From Desulfurellales bacterium (GTDB lineage: Bacteria > Campylobacterota_A > Desulfurellia > Desulfurellales > Hippeaceae): a DNA stretch of 64,000 nucleotides. Each line of letters opens with the position of its first letter. Position 1 is the stretch's first letter. Of the stretch, positions 17,311-28,549 are shown piece by piece. Location: NCBI GenBank assembly GCA_027035575.1, contig JALVUQ010000063.1:1-64000 (forward strand), written 5' to 3'. The notes below the pieces were generated by a model. It saw nothing but the letters and a program-made list of their open reading frames with translations. It was not told where the DNA came from and searched no databases. Both the position numbers and the translations under genes were made by a program.

Positions 17311-17339
17311 ATAATAAACTGCTTTTACACTGTTGTCAA
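17311..17339 (-). promoter_or_regulatory. Sigma-70-type promoter of pilMNOPQ
   Basis: On the minus strand, TTGACA (17334-17339), a 17-base spacer and TATTAT (17311-17316) form a near-consensus promoter with the start expected near 17304, about 30 bases before pilM. The assembly operon therefore appears to be expressed constitutively, unlike the sigma-54 pilin promoter. Confidence 0.8.
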
Positions 17340-17501
17340 CAAAAATTTCATTAGCAAACAATATTCCAAACTCAATCAATTAAGTATACATTATTTGAAT
17401 AATATTTGCAACCTTTCTGCATATTAGAGACTTTATAATATCTAATCCTCTATATTTTAAGTGTAACAATTATACAGATAAAAAAATTACCAAACGGATC
17501 G

Positions 17502-18794
17502 TTAGTTGAAATGGGTCAAGCTTATAAGAATCTCTGCCAAACCTATCAAAAAACCCAATATACCGCCGAATATATTTATATATTTAAACTGGTCTTTACT
17601 GATATTTAAAACAACATCCTCTATATCCGATATATCAAGCTTATCAAGTTTATCTTTTGCTATCTTAGCAATATCGAAATTGAAAATCATCTCGCTCTCT
17701 TTTCTTATAACATACAAAAGATTATTAACAGCCATAGAGGGAAGTTTTTCCACTATATCCGGTCGGATGGTGCTAATCACATCATAAAAGGTATATCTGC
17801 CTGCAATATCTTTCATCAACTCCGTCAGATGCAAAGCCAAAACATCGCTTTTTAAGCCGCTTACGGCACTATCAATAATTTTATCTTTAACGGACAGTCT
17901 CTCAAAAAGCTCACTAACCTTTAACCCAACGATCTTGGCAATATCGTCAAGATTGCCGAAGCCGGTTCTTTCTAAGGTATGTTCAGGCGTTTCATCCAAA
18001 AATTCCCGCTCAAAAGCATTATAGACACTCTCTGCAACTTTTCTTTTTGTTACATCGTCCGTCAATATTAAGCCAAGCTCTTTAACGATAACATCAATTA
18101 CCTTCTCGTTATCTTCAATAAGGGGAGAAGCCATAGAAATAAACGAAGCTATTAAAATATTGGATTCATCGGCATATCTGTTCATAGCTTCTTTAATCTT
18201 AGCTTTAATGAGCTGCTTTATATCTTTGGAGTCCATACTTTTGGCAAGTCTCCCAAGGGCTTCATCGCTCAAAGAGTTTAACAACTCTTTTATCTTAGAA
18301 AGTTTATCCTTAGATATATACTCTCTTGTCTTTTTATTTTTATCCAGCAGCAAAAAAGCGTTGTAAACTATGTATTCCACATCTATCTTAACATCTTTTA
18401 AGTTATCTTTTATAATCCTTTCGAGGTTGTTATCAAGAAACAACTCTATCTGCTTTTCTATTTTTTCATAGTTCAAATCAATGTCGGATATTCTTTTTGA
18501 AAGCAGGCTTTCCACCAATTTTTCAGAAAAGTCATACAAAAATTCTCTGTTTTTCCTTTTATATATGTATTTGATTATATCTTTTTTGTTTATGACTTTA
18601 TTGGATACCACATCCGCTATTTTTTCAACAAGCTCTTTTCTTTTTTTAGGAATCAACCCCGGGGTAAACGGCACTCTAAAACCAAAAACAAAATAAGCCC
18701 TCTTGGGTAAAAAAAGCATTTTTATTGCAACATAATTAGTAAAGTAACCTATGAAAGCCCCGATGAAGGGTAAACTGACAAGCTCTAAGTTCAT
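17502..18794 (-). CDS. DUF445 family membrane protein
   Basis: The protein is 430 residues. An N-terminal membrane hairpin contains [20 protein letters not shown], the hallmark of DUF445 (YheB/YjiN-like), followed by PGLIPKKR, a long charged helical region, and a C-terminal membrane segment at about 405-425. Function is unknown for the family. It overlaps dnaJ by 4 bases (ATGA), so it is co-translated with the heat-shock operon. Confidence 0.88.
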   Translation of the reverse strand: MNLELVSLPFIGAFIGYFTNYVAIKMLFLPKRAYFVFGFRVPFTPGLIPKKRKELVEKIADVVSNKVINKKDIIKYIYKRKNREFLYDFSEKLVESLLSKRISDIDLNYEKIEKQIELFLDNNLERIIKDNLKDVKIDVEYIVYNAFLLLDKNKKTREYISKDKLSKIKELLNSLSDEALGRLAKSMDSKDIKQLIKAKIKEAMNRYADESNILIASFISMASPLIEDNEKVIDVIVKELGLILTDDVTKRKVAESVYNAFEREFLDETPEHTLERTGFGNLDDIAKIVGLKVSELFERLSVKDKIIDSAVSGLKSDVLALHLTELMKDIAGRYTFYDVISTIRPDIVEKLPSMAVNNLLYVIRKESEMIFNFDIAKIAKDKLDKLDISDIEDVVLNISKDQFKYINIFGGILGFLIGLAEILISLTHFN

Positions 18795-19888
18795 TTGAAA
18801 ATATTCTTGAATTTATCCAGAATCGAATTTTTATAGTTAAGCTCTTCTCCCGATTCTTTGGCAAACTCCTCAAGAAGCTCTTTTTGTTTTTTTGTAAGAT
18901 TCTGCGGAATTTTGACATCAACTTCAACATATTGATTGCCTCTGACACCCGACAGCTCTACACCTTTATGTTTTATTGTAAATCTTGTACCGCTTTGAGT
19001 TCCCGGCGGTATATACAATTCGTGCTCACCCCAAATAGTAGGCACCTTGATTGTGGTTCCCAAAGCAGCTTGTGCCACGGATATCGGTATTTTCACATAT
19101 ATATCTCTGTCTTTTCTTTTAAAGAACTCATGTTCTTTTACATTAACATATATATATAAATCGCCGCTTGGTCCTCCGTTTAATCCTGGATTTCCATAGC
19201 CCGAAACCCTTATAACATTACCGCTGTCTATCCCTTGGGCTATATTTACTTTTATTTTTTCAACCTCATAAACATAGCCCGCTCCACCACACTCTTTGCA
19301 TTTTTTCGTTATAATTTTTCCCAAGCCCGAACATTTCGGGCAGGTTCTTCTGACCGATAAAATACCCTGCGAATAGACAACCTCTCCGGTTCCCCTACAG
19401 TAAGAACAAACCTCGACTCCGCCTTTTTCCGCTCCCGTTCCTCCGCATCTTTTACAAACCTTTTTTCTTTTAATCTCTATCTTTTTTTGGCTGCCGAATA
19501 TGGCTTCTTTGAAATCGATAGTAAGATTGATACTGATATCTTCACCTTTTTGCGGCCTGTTCCTCCTATCGGCAAAACCGTAATCGCCGAACAGGTCACC
19601 GAACATACTGGAAATATTCGAGAATATATCCTCAAACGAAGAAGCATAGCCGAAATCCGAGGAAAACCCGTTTTCATCAACCGTTCCGAATTGGTCGTAT
19701 TGAGCCCTCTTTTTGGGGTCTGAAAGCACAGAATATGCCTCGTTTATCTGCTTAAATTTTTCTTCGGCTTCTTTATCGTTTTGATTCCTATCGGGATGAT
19801 ACTTTATGGCAAGCCTTCTGTAGGCTTTTTTCAACTCTTCATCATCGGCATCTTTGGATACGCCTAAAATCTCATAATAATCTTTCAT
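18791..19888 (-). CDS. dnaJ: Chaperone protein DnaJ
   Basis: The protein is 365 residues from the ATG at 19888, preceded by AGGGGCAGG. It has a J domain with HPD (YHPDRNQ, about 33-39) that stimulates DnaK ATPase, a Gly/Phe linker, four CxxCxGxG zinc repeats between about 135 and 205, and two C-terminal substrate domains. This is the full type I DnaJ layout. A terminator-like hairpin separates it from dnaK. Confidence 0.98.
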   Translation of the reverse strand: MKDYYEILGVSKDADDEELKKAYRRLAIKYHPDRNQNDKEAEEKFKQINEAYSVLSDPKKRAQYDQFGTVDENGFSSDFGYASSFEDIFSNISSMFGDLFGDYGFADRRNRPQKGEDISINLTIDFKEAIFGSQKKIEIKRKKVCKRCGGTGAEKGGVEVCSYCRGTGEVVYSQGILSVRRTCPKCSGLGKIITKKCKECGGAGYVYEVEKIKVNIAQGIDSGNVIRVSGYGNPGLNGGPSGDLYIYVNVKEHEFFKRKDRDIYVKIPISVAQAALGTTIKVPTIWGEHELYIPPGTQSGTRFTIKHKGVELSGVRGNQYVEVDVKIPQNLTKKQKELLEEFAKESGEELNYKNSILDKFKNIFK

Positions 19889-19920
19889 ACCTGCCCCTAC
19901 ATCAATTTTTTGCAAAACAA

Positions 19921-19944
19921 AGGGGGATTCACAAGAATCCCCCT
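19921..19944 (-). terminator. Hairpin between dnaK and dnaJ
   Basis: Perfect 10-bp GC-rich arms at 19921-19930 and 19935-19944 enclose a 4-base loop. On the minus strand they are followed by TTTGTTTTG. As dnaJ is downstream in the same operon, it may act as a partial terminator or RNA-stability element that lowers DnaJ relative to DnaK. Confidence 0.6.
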
Positions 19945-19981
19945 ACTCGCTTTTTGCTTACTTTCCGAGGCATTATACTAC

Positions 19982-21898
19982 TTATTTATTTTCATTTCCA
20001 TCTTCTTCAACCTCAGCCTCTACAACATCCTCTTCATCTTTTGTTCCCTCAGACTGAGCTGCGGATTCTCCTTGAGCACTTCCGCCTTCTGCTTGAGCCT
20101 TTTTATAGGCTTCTTCTGCCAATTTATGAGATTTTCTCGCCAACTCCTCCATTGCCTTTTCTATCTCTTCTTTCGAGTCGCCCTCAATGGCTTTCTTGGT
20201 CTTTTCTATAGCCTCTTCTATCTCTTTTTTCTCATCTTCGCTAATCTTATCGCCGAAATCTTTAAGGCTTTTTTGAGTTGCATAAACTAACGAGTCGGCT
20301 TTGTTTTTAACTTCAATCATCTCTTTCTTTCTCTTATCCTCTTCGGCGTGAGCTTCGGCATCCTTAACCATCTTTTCAATCTCCTCTTCCGTCAAGCCGG
20401 AGGATGCCGTTATTCTTATAGCCTGCTCTTTGCCGGTTGCCTTATCCTTGGCACTAACGTTTAAAATTCCGTTTGCGTCTATATCGAATGTTACCTCGAT
20501 TTGAGGAACACCTCTCGGTGCAGGCGGAATACCGACAAGCTCGAATTTTCCGAGGGTTTTGTTATCCTTTGCCATCTCTCTTTCACCCTGCAGGACGTGT
20601 ATGGTAACGGCGGTCTGGTTATCATCAGCCGTTGTAAATATCTGCGACTTTCTTGTAGGAATGGTTGTGTTTCTCGGTATGATTTTGGTTGTTACACCTC
20701 CGAGCGTCTCAATTCCCAAAGACAGAGGCGTAACATCAAGTAAGAGAACATCCTTGACATCACCTTTAAGCACGCCGCCCTGAATTGCAGCACCCAAAGC
20801 CACCGCTTCGTCAGGGTTAACGTCCTTTCTCGGTTCTTTTCCGAAGAACTCCTTAACCACCTCTCTTATTTTGGGCATCCTTGTCATACCGCCAACTAAG
20901 ATAACGTGGTCTATATCAGAAGCAGACAGTCCTGCATCTTTCAAAGCCAGTTTACAAGGCTCAAGTGTTTTTTTCACTAAAGGCTCAACAAGCTGCTCGA
21001 ATTTTGCCCTTGTAATTTTCATAACAAGGTGTTTGGGTCCTGACGCATCAGCCGTAATAAACGGCAGGTTAATCTCTGTCTCAAGCGCGCTTGAAAGCTC
21101 TATTTTTGCTTTTTCTGCCGCCTCTTTCAGCCTTTGAAGCGCCATCGGGTCGTTTCTCAAATCAACGCTGTTTTCCTTTTTGAACTCATCGGCGACATAG
21201 TTAATCAAAGCCCTGTCAAAATCGTCTCCGCCCAAGAAGGTATCTCCGTTTGTCGATTTAACCTCAAAGACGCCGTCGCCTATCTCAAGAATGGATATAT
21301 CAAACGTACCACCACCCAAGTCATATACGGCAATTTTTCCCTCTTTTTCTCTGTCAAGACCGAATGCCAAAGCCGAAGCCGTCGGCTCGTTTATAATTCT
21401 CAACACGTTCAATCCTGCAATTTTTCCTGCATCCTTGGTTGCCTTTCTTTGAGAGTCGTCAAAATATGCCGGTACGGTTATTACGGCATCCGTAATTTTC
21501 TCTCCGAGATATGCCTCGGCATCCGCTTTGAGTTTTTGCAAGATTTTTGCAGATATTTCCTGAGGCGTATATTCTTTTGAGTCTATTTTAACCCTACAAT
21601 CGTCGTTTGAGCCTCTGACAATTTCATAAGGCAATCTGCTTTTTGCCTGTTCTACCTCTTTTGTATCATATCTCCTACCTATCAACCTTTTGACGCTAAA
21701 AACCGTCCTTTTCGGATTTGTAACAGCCTGTCTTTTTGCAGACTGACCGACAAGAATCTCTCCTTTATCGGTAAAAGCCACCACACTCGGCGTGGTATTG
21801 GCACCTTCCGCATTTGGTATCACCTTGGGTTTTGAACCCTCGACAATCGCCATACAAGAATTTGTAGTTCCCAAATCAATTCCTAAAACCTTTCCCAT
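19982..21898 (-). CDS. dnaK: Chaperone protein DnaK (Hsp70)
   Basis: The 638-residue protein has all Hsp70 signatures: [10 protein letters not shown] at 5-14, YDLGGGTFD near 193, [10 protein letters not shown] near 335, the linker [12 protein letters not shown] near 385, and an acidic C-terminal tail ending in EEDGNENK. It folds and protects proteins using ATP, with GrpE as exchange factor and DnaJ as co-chaperone, both encoded alongside. Confidence 0.99.
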   Translation of the reverse strand: MGKVLGIDLGTTNSCMAIVEGSKPKVIPNAEGANTTPSVVAFTDKGEILVGQSAKRQAVTNPKRTVFSVKRLIGRRYDTKEVEQAKSRLPYEIVRGSNDDCRVKIDSKEYTPQEISAKILQKLKADAEAYLGEKITDAVITVPAYFDDSQRKATKDAGKIAGLNVLRIINEPTASALAFGLDREKEGKIAVYDLGGGTFDISILEIGDGVFEVKSTNGDTFLGGDDFDRALINYVADEFKKENSVDLRNDPMALQRLKEAAEKAKIELSSALETEINLPFITADASGPKHLVMKITRAKFEQLVEPLVKKTLEPCKLALKDAGLSASDIDHVILVGGMTRMPKIREVVKEFFGKEPRKDVNPDEAVALGAAIQGGVLKGDVKDVLLLDVTPLSLGIETLGGVTTKIIPRNTTIPTRKSQIFTTADDNQTAVTIHVLQGEREMAKDNKTLGKFELVGIPPAPRGVPQIEVTFDIDANGILNVSAKDKATGKEQAIRITASSGLTEEEIEKMVKDAEAHAEEDKRKKEMIEVKNKADSLVYATQKSLKDFGDKISEDEKKEIEEAIEKTKKAIEGDSKEEIEKAMEELARKSHKLAEEAYKKAQAEGGSAQGESAAQSEGTKDEEDVVEAEVEEDGNENK

Positions 21899-21903
21899 AT
21901 CTA

Positions 21904-22488
21904 CTATTCCTCCTTTTTATTGTTTGTATTTTCATTATTCGCATTATTGCCTGAGCTGACTATGACCTTTGCAGGTCTTATGAGTTTGTTTTTATACATA
22001 TATCCCTTTTGTAGTGTTTGCAAAACCGTATCTTTCGGCATATCATCCGAAGGCTGCATCATTAAGGCATCGTGCAAATCAGGATTAAATTGTTCTTTTT
22101 GAGGGTCTATCTCTTCAACTCCGTGTTTTCTCAGTAAATCCTTAAACGACTTCATAGTCAGTTCTATGCCCTCTATAATGGAATCCTTGTGCTCTTTGCT
22201 TATTAAAATTGCTTTCTCCATATTGTCAAGTATAACGAGAAACTCGTTAATCAAAGACCTTTTTGTTGCCTCTCTCACATCCTCTATCTCTTTTGCAACC
22301 CTCTTTTGATAGTTGTCAAAGTCGGCGTATAATCTAAGATATTTATCGTTTATCTCTTGCAGTTTTTCCTGTGTTTGCTTCAACTGTTTCTCCAAAGATT
22401 CGTTTTTCTCTTTCTTTTTATGCTTCTTTGTTTCTGCTTCTTTTACGCTTTTTGCCTCGGTTTTCTTTTTTTCTTCTTTCTTTTCCAT
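21904..22488 (-). CDS. grpE: Nucleotide exchange factor GrpE
   Basis: The protein is 194 residues. A charged, lysine/glutamate-rich N-terminal 40 residues leads into a long coiled coil, then the beta domain with [25 protein letters not shown] and [20 protein letters not shown]. It releases ADP from DnaK. It lies 5 bases before dnaK and after hrcA. Confidence 0.97.
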   Translation of the reverse strand: MEKKEEKKKTEAKSVKEAETKKHKKKEKNESLEKQLKQTQEKLQEINDKYLRLYADFDNYQKRVAKEIEDVREATKRSLINEFLVILDNMEKAILISKEHKDSIIEGIELTMKSFKDLLRKHGVEEIDPQKEQFNPDLHDALMMQPSDDMPKDTVLQTLQKGYMYKNKLIRPAKVIVSSGNNANNENTNNKKEE

Positions 22489-22500
22489 ACTCCCTCCAGA

Positions 22501-23505
22501 TTAACCGTTAAGTATATCGTCTATCTTCTTTTTTGCAGATTCAACGATGTTGAGTATCTCCTTGTAATCCATATTCATAGGTCCCATTATGCCCACTACA
22601 CCGATGCTTTTATCCCTATACTTATAAGCCGACGATACAAGCCCCATCTCTTGAAGCTCCTCCATCGGCAAATCGTTTCCTATTAAAATTGTTCTTTCGC
22701 TATCCATAAAATTCTTCAACAGTTCGTATATTTTTCTCTTTTCCTCAAGCAGACTCATAATTTTTTTCAACTTATCGAGGTTATCGGTAAATTCAAGATA
22801 GTTAAACACGTTCTTAACGCCTGAGATGAGAACCTTAGAGTTTTTTGTTTCATCGACAAGTCTTCTTATTATGCTTTCACACTCCTGACCGTGAGTTTCA
22901 ATGTAATCCTTTAAATCTTCACTAATCTCTTCCAGACTGTAACCCTGATAACGTGATGTGATAAATTCAGAGAACTCTTTTAGCTCCTTTTTGCTTATGT
23001 TGTGTTCAAGTGTGGTCATCTTTGTATCAATTATATTGTTGTCCGAAACAACGACACACATAGCTTTGTCTTCAGAAATCTTGATAAATTCCAGATTTTT
23101 AATCTTGGTCTTTGAAAAATCCGGAAGCGTCAACAAAGACACAAGCCCAGAAAGAGACGATGCCACATTTAGAATTTTGCCCATCTTCTCATCAAGACTC
23201 GAAAACTTACCGTATATCGGAATATTTTCAAACTCCCTTTTCATATGAGGGCTAAAATTTTTCATAATCATATCAAGATAAAACTTGTAGCCTTTCTGAG
23301 TCGGAATTTTACCTCCCGATGTATGTGTATGTGTTAAATAACCCATCTCCTCCAAATCTATCATCGTATTTCTCATTGTAGCGGGTGAAAAATCCAATCC
23401 GTAGCGTTTGGTCAATATTCTTGAGCCTGCGGCTTGTTTATATTTGATATAGTTGTCAACTATCACACTCAAAACCAGCACCATTCTCTCGGACAGTTGC
23501 TCCAT
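22501..23505 (-). CDS. hrcA: Heat-inducible transcription repressor HrcA
   Basis: The protein is 334 residues from the ATG at 23505, which has the GGGGGT ribosome site about ten bases upstream; a GTG at 23517 is too close to it. An N-terminal winged helix (YGLDFSPATMRNTMIDLEEMG) is followed by GAF-like and dimerisation regions. HrcA represses heat-shock operons by binding CIRCE elements with help from GroEL. A CIRCE-like repeat overlaps its own start, so the operon is probably autoregulated. Confidence 0.96.
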   Translation of the reverse strand: MEQLSERMVLVLSVIVDNYIKYKQAAGSRILTKRYGLDFSPATMRNTMIDLEEMGYLTHTHTSGGKIPTQKGYKFYLDMIMKNFSPHMKREFENIPIYGKFSSLDEKMGKILNVASSLSGLVSLLTLPDFSKTKIKNLEFIKISEDKAMCVVVSDNNIIDTKMTTLEHNISKKELKEFSEFITSRYQGYSLEEISEDLKDYIETHGQECESIIRRLVDETKNSKVLISGVKNVFNYLEFTDNLDKLKKIMSLLEEKRKIYELLKNFMDSERTILIGNDLPMEELQEMGLVSSAYKYRDKSIGVVGIMGPMNMDYKEILNIVESAKKKIDDILNG

Positions 23506-23506
23506 T

Positions 23507-23533
23507 TTAGCACTCACCCCCTTTGTCTGCTAA
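23507..23533 (-). promoter_or_regulatory. CIRCE-like HrcA operator
   Basis: The plus strand reads TTAGCACTC, nine bases, GTCTGCTAA. The consensus CIRCE is TTAGCACTC-N9-GAGTGCTAA, so one arm is perfect and the other has two mismatches. It covers the predicted transcription start and the ribosome site of hrcA. Confidence 0.85.
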
Positions 23534-23534
23534 C

Positions 23535-23562
23535 AAAATAGTCAATTTTTTATTTTTGTCAA
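23535..23562 (-). promoter_or_regulatory. Sigma-70-type promoter of the hrcA operon
   Basis: On the minus strand, TTGACA (23557-23562), a 16-base spacer and TATTTT (23535-23540) place the transcription start near 23528, inside the CIRCE element. HrcA binding there would block initiation. Confidence 0.7.
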
Positions 23563-23675
23563 GTCCAAATGGTTTTTTATGTTCGCAAAAATTAAATATA
23601 GAGCTTTTTCTTGCAACTATTGAGATAACCGGTGCGGCAAAGAAAAAAGGGATTTAAAAGTTCATTGAAAAAATT

Positions 23676-24446
23676 CTACGCACTGTCCAGACCTTCAAAC
23701 GCAGCTCCGTATGCTCCCATAAGCTGCGGATGTTCAGGCAAAAGAGCCTTTGTGCCCATCTCCTCTTCTATCATAATCCTGATAGCCCTGTTCAAGACAA
23801 CGCCCCCGGAAAGCATAAGCGGAGGCATAAAGCCTATGGCATAAACCATTGCAGCGATTCTTTTAACCAAAGAACGATGCAGCCCGCGAATAACATCCTC
23901 CAACTTCTCACCGTGAGCCAACCTCGATATTACCTCGCTTTCGGCAAACACGGCACAGGTGCTTGATATGGGCGTTTCTTTATCGGTTGATAAGGCTATT
24001 TCGCCCATCTTTTCCATTGGGATTTTCAATCTCCAAGCTGATGTTTCCAAAAACCTCCCTGTACCAGCCGCACACTTGTCGTTCATAATGAAATCAACTA
24101 TGTGTCCGTTTTGGGCAATCACGACAACCTTGCTGTCCTGCCCTCCTATATCAAGAAGCGTTCCGCCTTTTTTAAAATATTCAAACACACCCCTTGCATG
24201 GCAGGTAATTTCCGTTACCCTTTTGGCTGCATTTTTTATAAGTTCGCTTCCGTAACCGGTTGCAACTATCGGGATATCCTTAAAGTGATACTCCTTTTTA
24301 ATTTCATCCATCATTCTTTCAACCTGAATTTCTATCTTCGGGTCGGTCTGCTCCATACGGTAGAATGCAATTTTTCCAAAATCGTCTATGCCCACAATCT
24401 TAACAACCGTGGAGCCCGCATCTACGCCAATCGATTTTACGCCCAT
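23676..24446 (-). CDS. 2-hydroxyacyl-CoA dehydratase / benzoyl-CoA reductase activator ATPase
   Basis: This 256-residue member of the BadF/BadG/BcrA/BcrD (HgdC) family has the phosphate loop [15 protein letters not shown] at the start and DIGGQDSKV near 97. The two Cys that hold the inter-subunit 4Fe-4S cluster appear in [11 protein letters not shown] and [11 protein letters not shown]. The homodimer hydrolyses ATP to push a low-potential electron onto the dehydratase or reductase. The start is the ATG overlapping the previous stop (ATGA). It is the last gene of a four-gene operon. Confidence 0.93.
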   Translation of the reverse strand: MGVKSIGVDAGSTVVKIVGIDDFGKIAFYRMEQTDPKIEIQVERMMDEIKKEYHFKDIPIVATGYGSELIKNAAKRVTEITCHARGVFEYFKKGGTLLDIGGQDSKVVVIAQNGHIVDFIMNDKCAAGTGRFLETSAWRLKIPMEKMGEIALSTDKETPISSTCAVFAESEVISRLAHGEKLEDVIRGLHRSLVKRIAAMVYAIGFMPPLMLSGGVVLNRAIRIMIEEEMGTKALLPEHPQLMGAYGAAFEGLDSA

Positions 24447-25771
24447 CAAACACCCAACATCTCTAAAAATGCGTTTAGTCTGTTTTTTACCTGTTCATCC
24501 GCATACGAGCGCGGGTCGCTGTGGTCGGCTTCAAGAAGAAGAGCCGGTTTGGAGGCTTGTGTTACCAATCTGTTTCTTTGGTCAACCTGCCCCATCGAGT
24601 AGGGCTTGCAAGACCTGTCTGAGTGGAGTATCGCACCGTCAAGTTTGTATTCGTCAATCATCCTTTCCATAACTTTGAGCTTATACTCTGCGCTTCTGTT
24701 TAATATCGGGTGGATATACGTTTTTGCCAAAGACTCAATCGGGTTGTTCACATCAATCATAGGCGCAAGCTCACCCCAAGCATTCGTATATGTAGATGCA
24801 ACAACGCTAACGCCGCGTTCAGCTAAAAACTCAGACAAAAACCTAAGTTTATGCCATATGGGAAGGTTATCCCACAAAAGCCTTTTTTTCTCGTTTACAA
24901 CCGCCCCTATGCCTTTTTCTATCCTTTCATCAATTTCAGCAAGCATATTTGCGTAAAAATCAACCGTCTCGGCGTCTCCTCTTTTTTCCACAACCAACGC
25001 CATATGTATAAACTGGTCGAAAACGGATATCGGAGCAGGTACGTTCTTGCCCCTTTCCATAATTTCGAGCCAGAGCGCAGCAGCCTCCTTGCTTAATTTA
25101 ACAACATTTTTAAGCTTAGCAAAATCAAGGCTTTTTTTGGCAGCCCTTTCAGCCGTTTCAATGGAGTTTTCAAGTTGATTTTTCACGTATTCTACCTGGT
25201 GAGGCTCGGCGTTGTCGTATAAAAAAGGCGTATCGATAACTATCAAAGGCACATTGTAGTGCTTGGCAAGCACACGATACCAAAAAAGTACGGTTTGACA
25301 GATATTTGTACAGGCAAGCAGTATATCGGGCTTCGGCAGTTTTCCAACGGGTGTTTTGCCGCTTAGCATAGTCCCTATATCCGTTCTGGCGTAGGAACAT
25401 ATATCAACCGAATAACCCCTGTTTTCCGCTTCTGAGGATATATCAAGAGTCGCCCTTCTTGCACCGCAAAGTGCAGCGTGGTTTTCGGGATAAAGTATAT
25501 AAAACCCCAAGGCTTTGAGTATTTCGACAGGTGCTCCCGATGTTACCCACGCAACCGGTTTAACCCCGTTAACATAACGACCCTCAAGGTAGTGTTTTGT
25601 AATAAGCTCCTTTGTTTTTACGCCTATCTTCAAAGGGCTTGCCAGTATATCGCTTCTCCAATTTTTAGGCTCTTTGAAGTTTTTATACGCCCTGTTTGCT
25701 TGCCATTTAACAATCCGTGAGCCAAACAGCTTAAATTTGATATGGTAGTTTAACGATTGAGCAACAGACAT
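24446..25771 (-). CDS. 2-hydroxyacyl-CoA dehydratase family subunit (HgdB/BcrB-like)
   Basis: The protein is 441 residues. Candidate Fe-S ligands lie in [18 protein letters not shown] and [10 protein letters not shown], and the C-terminus has the family pattern [11 protein letters not shown]...RLNAFLEML. Known relatives are 2-hydroxyglutaryl-CoA, lactoyl-CoA and phenyllactoyl-CoA dehydratases and the ATP-dependent benzoyl-CoA reductases. The large N-terminal region and GQVDQRN segment look more like the reductase-type subunits, but the substrate cannot be read from sequence. One base separates it from the partner subunit upstream. Confidence 0.88.
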   Translation of the reverse strand: MSVAQSLNYHIKFKLFGSRIVKWQANRAYKNFKEPKNWRSDILASPLKIGVKTKELITKHYLEGRYVNGVKPVAWVTSGAPVEILKALGFYILYPENHAALCGARRATLDISSEAENRGYSVDICSYARTDIGTMLSGKTPVGKLPKPDILLACTNICQTVLFWYRVLAKHYNVPLIVIDTPFLYDNAEPHQVEYVKNQLENSIETAERAAKKSLDFAKLKNVVKLSKEAAALWLEIMERGKNVPAPISVFDQFIHMALVVEKRGDAETVDFYANMLAEIDERIEKGIGAVVNEKKRLLWDNLPIWHKLRFLSEFLAERGVSVVASTYTNAWGELAPMIDVNNPIESLAKTYIHPILNRSAEYKLKVMERMIDEYKLDGAILHSDRSCKPYSMGQVDQRNRLVTQASKPALLLEADHSDPRSYADEQVKNRLNAFLEMLGV

Positions 25772-25772
25772 A

Positions 25773-26852
25773 CTATCCTCTCTTCAGTGTCTCGATAAAA
25801 GCCCTGATTCTTGTTTTAACCTGCTGAGGCAGAGGCTCGTTTATGTCAACCTCAACCACAATAGAGCGAATGTTTGCACTTTTTAGACTGTCTTTTAAGA
25901 TTGGATGGTAAAACTTCTCCGGTTCGCAAAACTTAACATTATAAAAGACAACCCCTTTTGAGGACGAGTTTCTTACAATATCCAATAAAAAATTCTCTCT
26001 GTCTTTGAAAGAACTGCCCTTCATAGCATCCGGCGGAGCGTTTAAAATTCTTTGAGCCATCCTCTCAAACGGGTCGTCAGACTCACCTAAAGGATAAATT
26101 CTTCTTCTTAAAGAAGCAAAATCGTCATCTATAACCACACCACCCGACTCCTCAACAAGGCTAAAAACATCCATTGGCTCGGGCAATACACCTGAAAATA
26201 CAACACCGACAGAGCCGGACGGTTTGTATTTTTTTTGTATAAATTCATTAACAAGTTTTTCAAACTCAACAAGCGGCAGATACTCCCTTAAACGGATAAG
26301 CCTGTAAAATTCCGAAGAGCTTGTTTTGAATTTTCTGTGAACTTCATAGGCTTGAAGGGTCAGTTTATCCGCATCCTCTTCTTTTATTACGGCATCAAAC
26401 AGGTCGTCTTTTGTAGGCTTAAACCCGGCAAATCCGGCAATATTTTCATAAAGTCGTTTAAGCTCTTCTTTTAAAAACTCAATATCTTCTCTTCGTTTTC
26501 CCCTTGGAATATATAAAGTAAAAACAGGTCTATCCTTTTTCACAAACCCTTTCAAGATGCTTCCCAATCCCTGAAGTGAATCGCAGCAGTGAGGAACAAG
26601 AATAATATCTGCAACATCCAAAGCACCCGAAAGGTAAAAAGAGAGCCCGCTTTGAACAACGGAGCAGATGTAGCTTTGAAGATGTGCCATAGCAGGACTC
26701 GTATCGACTTTTGGAGGTCCCCAAACCTCAATGGGGTGAATACCGAAAGCCCTGAAAAGTTCACGAGGGTAGTGTATGGGAAATACCGCGGCAACGCCTT
26801 TTTTGTCTTTTCTGACCTTCTCTACAACCTCAAGCCTCGTAGGAACACTCAT
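25773..26852 (-). CDS. 2-hydroxyacyl-CoA dehydratase family partner subunit
   Basis: This 359-residue protein is the second subunit of the same family. Cys residues in [20 protein letters not shown] and [10 protein letters not shown] fit the three cluster ligands seen in these subunits. Together with the 441-residue partner it should form a heterodimer holding [4Fe-4S] clusters at the CoA-thioester active site. It overlaps the acyl-CoA ligase gene by 4 bases. Confidence 0.87.
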   Translation of the reverse strand: MSVPTRLEVVEKVRKDKKGVAAVFPIHYPRELFRAFGIHPIEVWGPPKVDTSPAMAHLQSYICSVVQSGLSFYLSGALDVADIILVPHCCDSLQGLGSILKGFVKKDRPVFTLYIPRGKRREDIEFLKEELKRLYENIAGFAGFKPTKDDLFDAVIKEEDADKLTLQAYEVHRKFKTSSSEFYRLIRLREYLPLVEFEKLVNEFIQKKYKPSGSVGVVFSGVLPEPMDVFSLVEESGGVVIDDDFASLRRRIYPLGESDDPFERMAQRILNAPPDAMKGSSFKDRENFLLDIVRNSSSKGVVFYNVKFCEPEKFYHPILKDSLKSANIRSIVVEVDINEPLPQQVKTRIRAFIETLKRG

Positions 26853-28513
26853 TTCAGGTTTCCAGCCTTTTTTATCTCCTCTTGTCTCAATACGCGCCTC
26901 AATATCTTTCCTATGGCGCTTTTTGGTAAAGAGTCTCTAAATTCAATCTCAGAGGGAACCTTATACGGTGCAAGGTGTTTTCTAAAATACTCCTTAAATT
27001 CATCCTCCGCGGCACTTTCATTGTCCTTTAAAACAACAAATACCTTTATCTTTTCGCCTTTATACTCATCGGGTATTCCTACGGCTATCCCCTCTTTGAC
27101 CTTCGGGTGTTTATACAAAACCTCGTCTATTTCACGAGGAAAAACATTAAAACCGCCGACAATTATCAAATCCTTTTTCCTGTCTGTTATGTAAAAATAG
27201 CCCTCATCGTCCATATAACCTATATCGCCCGTATAAAGCCACCCGTCTCTTACAGCCTCGCTCGTCTCTTTGGGCTTGTTGTAATATTCCATCATCAAGG
27301 TAGGCGTTTTTAAAACTATCTCCCCCTGCTCGTTAGCTTTAAGCTCTGTTTTTGAGTCTATATGTGAAACAATCTTTACATCAACATCAGGAAACGGCAA
27401 TCCTATCGAGCCTACCTTATGTTTACCCATATACGGATTCGCCATAATAGCCGTAACGCTTTCGGTTAAACCGTATCCCTCTATTACACGACATCCGGCT
27501 TTGGACTCGAACTTCTCCTTTGCTGCCTTTGTAAGCGGAGCAGCCCCGACCCAAACGGCTTTCAGGCTTGTAAAATCGTAAGAGGATATATTAGGCAGGT
27601 TGTATAAAGCTGTTAATATTGTCGGAACAACCGCCGTCAAAGTAGGTTTGTATTTTTCTATCGCCTTAGCCATCTCTTTGGCTTTGAATCGCGGAAGAAG
27701 AACAATGCTCATACCGTTAAGCACCGCCGAGTTCATACAGACATTCATTCCGTAGCCGTGAAACAAAGGCAGAACGGCAAGAATTCTCTCCTTATCGTTT
27801 AAGTGCCCCCACTTAGATATCTGAAAGGCATTTGTAACGACAGCCTTGTGAGAGAGAACTATTCCTTTGGCAACACCCGTTGTGCCGCCGGAATATATAA
27901 TGACAGCAGGTAAGTTTGCATCAACCTTCAAATTCAGAGGTTTAATGCGGGATTTTAGGATTTTACCAACGCTTAAAAGCATATCCGATTTAAACTCAAC
28001 GCCTGAAAGAGCCTTTTTTTCCTTAAATCTCATAACCATATTCAAAGGAAAAGCCATAAAGTCGGAAAGGTGCGCTATTATAACGAATTTGAGTTTAAGT
28101 TTTTTAGAAAGGCTTGCAATCTTTTTTGCAAACATAGGAATGCCGATAATGCCAATCGCATTTGAATCTTTCAGTTGATATTCAAGCTCTTCTTCGGTAT
28201 AGAGCGGATTTAGAGGTACAACCGTGGCTTTGGTTTTCAAAACCCCGTAGTAGGCTATCAAAAATCCCGGAAAATTGGGCAGAAGCAGAGCCACCTTATC
28301 TTGCTGCAAAACACCCGTTTCAATCAGCGCGGCGGCTAATTTATCGGATGCTTCTTTGATTTGAGCATATGTTAGCCTTTTACCGTAAAACAAAGTAAGT
28401 GTTTTCTCTCTATTTACATGAGCGCTATCATCGAGTATGTCGGGTATTGATTTTTTCGGATACTCATATGAGGTTTTAACCTCTTTATCGTAGTGTTCAT
28501 ACCAGGGTTTCAT
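26849..28513 (-). CDS. Acyl-CoA synthetase (AMP-forming)
   Basis: The protein is 554 residues. Adenylation motifs are present in order: IYSGGTTGVAKG (A3), GYGLTES (A5), YTGDIGYMDDEGY and DRKKDLIIVGGFNVFPREID (A7-A8), and the catalytic lysine in KSAIGKILRR (A10). It activates a carboxylic acid to its CoA ester, most like medium/long-chain ligases (FadD type). As first gene of the dehydratase operon it probably makes the CoA substrate for that complex. Ribosome site GGAG; promoter at 28550-28578. Confidence 0.92.
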   Translation of the reverse strand: MKPWYEHYDKEVKTSYEYPKKSIPDILDDSAHVNREKTLTLFYGKRLTYAQIKEASDKLAAALIETGVLQQDKVALLLPNFPGFLIAYYGVLKTKATVVPLNPLYTEEELEYQLKDSNAIGIIGIPMFAKKIASLSKKLKLKFVIIAHLSDFMAFPLNMVMRFKEKKALSGVEFKSDMLLSVGKILKSRIKPLNLKVDANLPAVIIYSGGTTGVAKGIVLSHKAVVTNAFQISKWGHLNDKERILAVLPLFHGYGMNVCMNSAVLNGMSIVLLPRFKAKEMAKAIEKYKPTLTAVVPTILTALYNLPNISSYDFTSLKAVWVGAAPLTKAAKEKFESKAGCRVIEGYGLTESVTAIMANPYMGKHKVGSIGLPFPDVDVKIVSHIDSKTELKANEQGEIVLKTPTLMMEYYNKPKETSEAVRDGWLYTGDIGYMDDEGYFYITDRKKDLIIVGGFNVFPREIDEVLYKHPKVKEGIAVGIPDEYKGEKIKVFVVLKDNESAAEDEFKEYFRKHLAPYKVPSEIEFRDSLPKSAIGKILRRVLRQEEIKKAGNLK

Positions 28514-28549
28514 ATTTTTTCTCCAATTACACCTTCTTTTTACAAAAAG

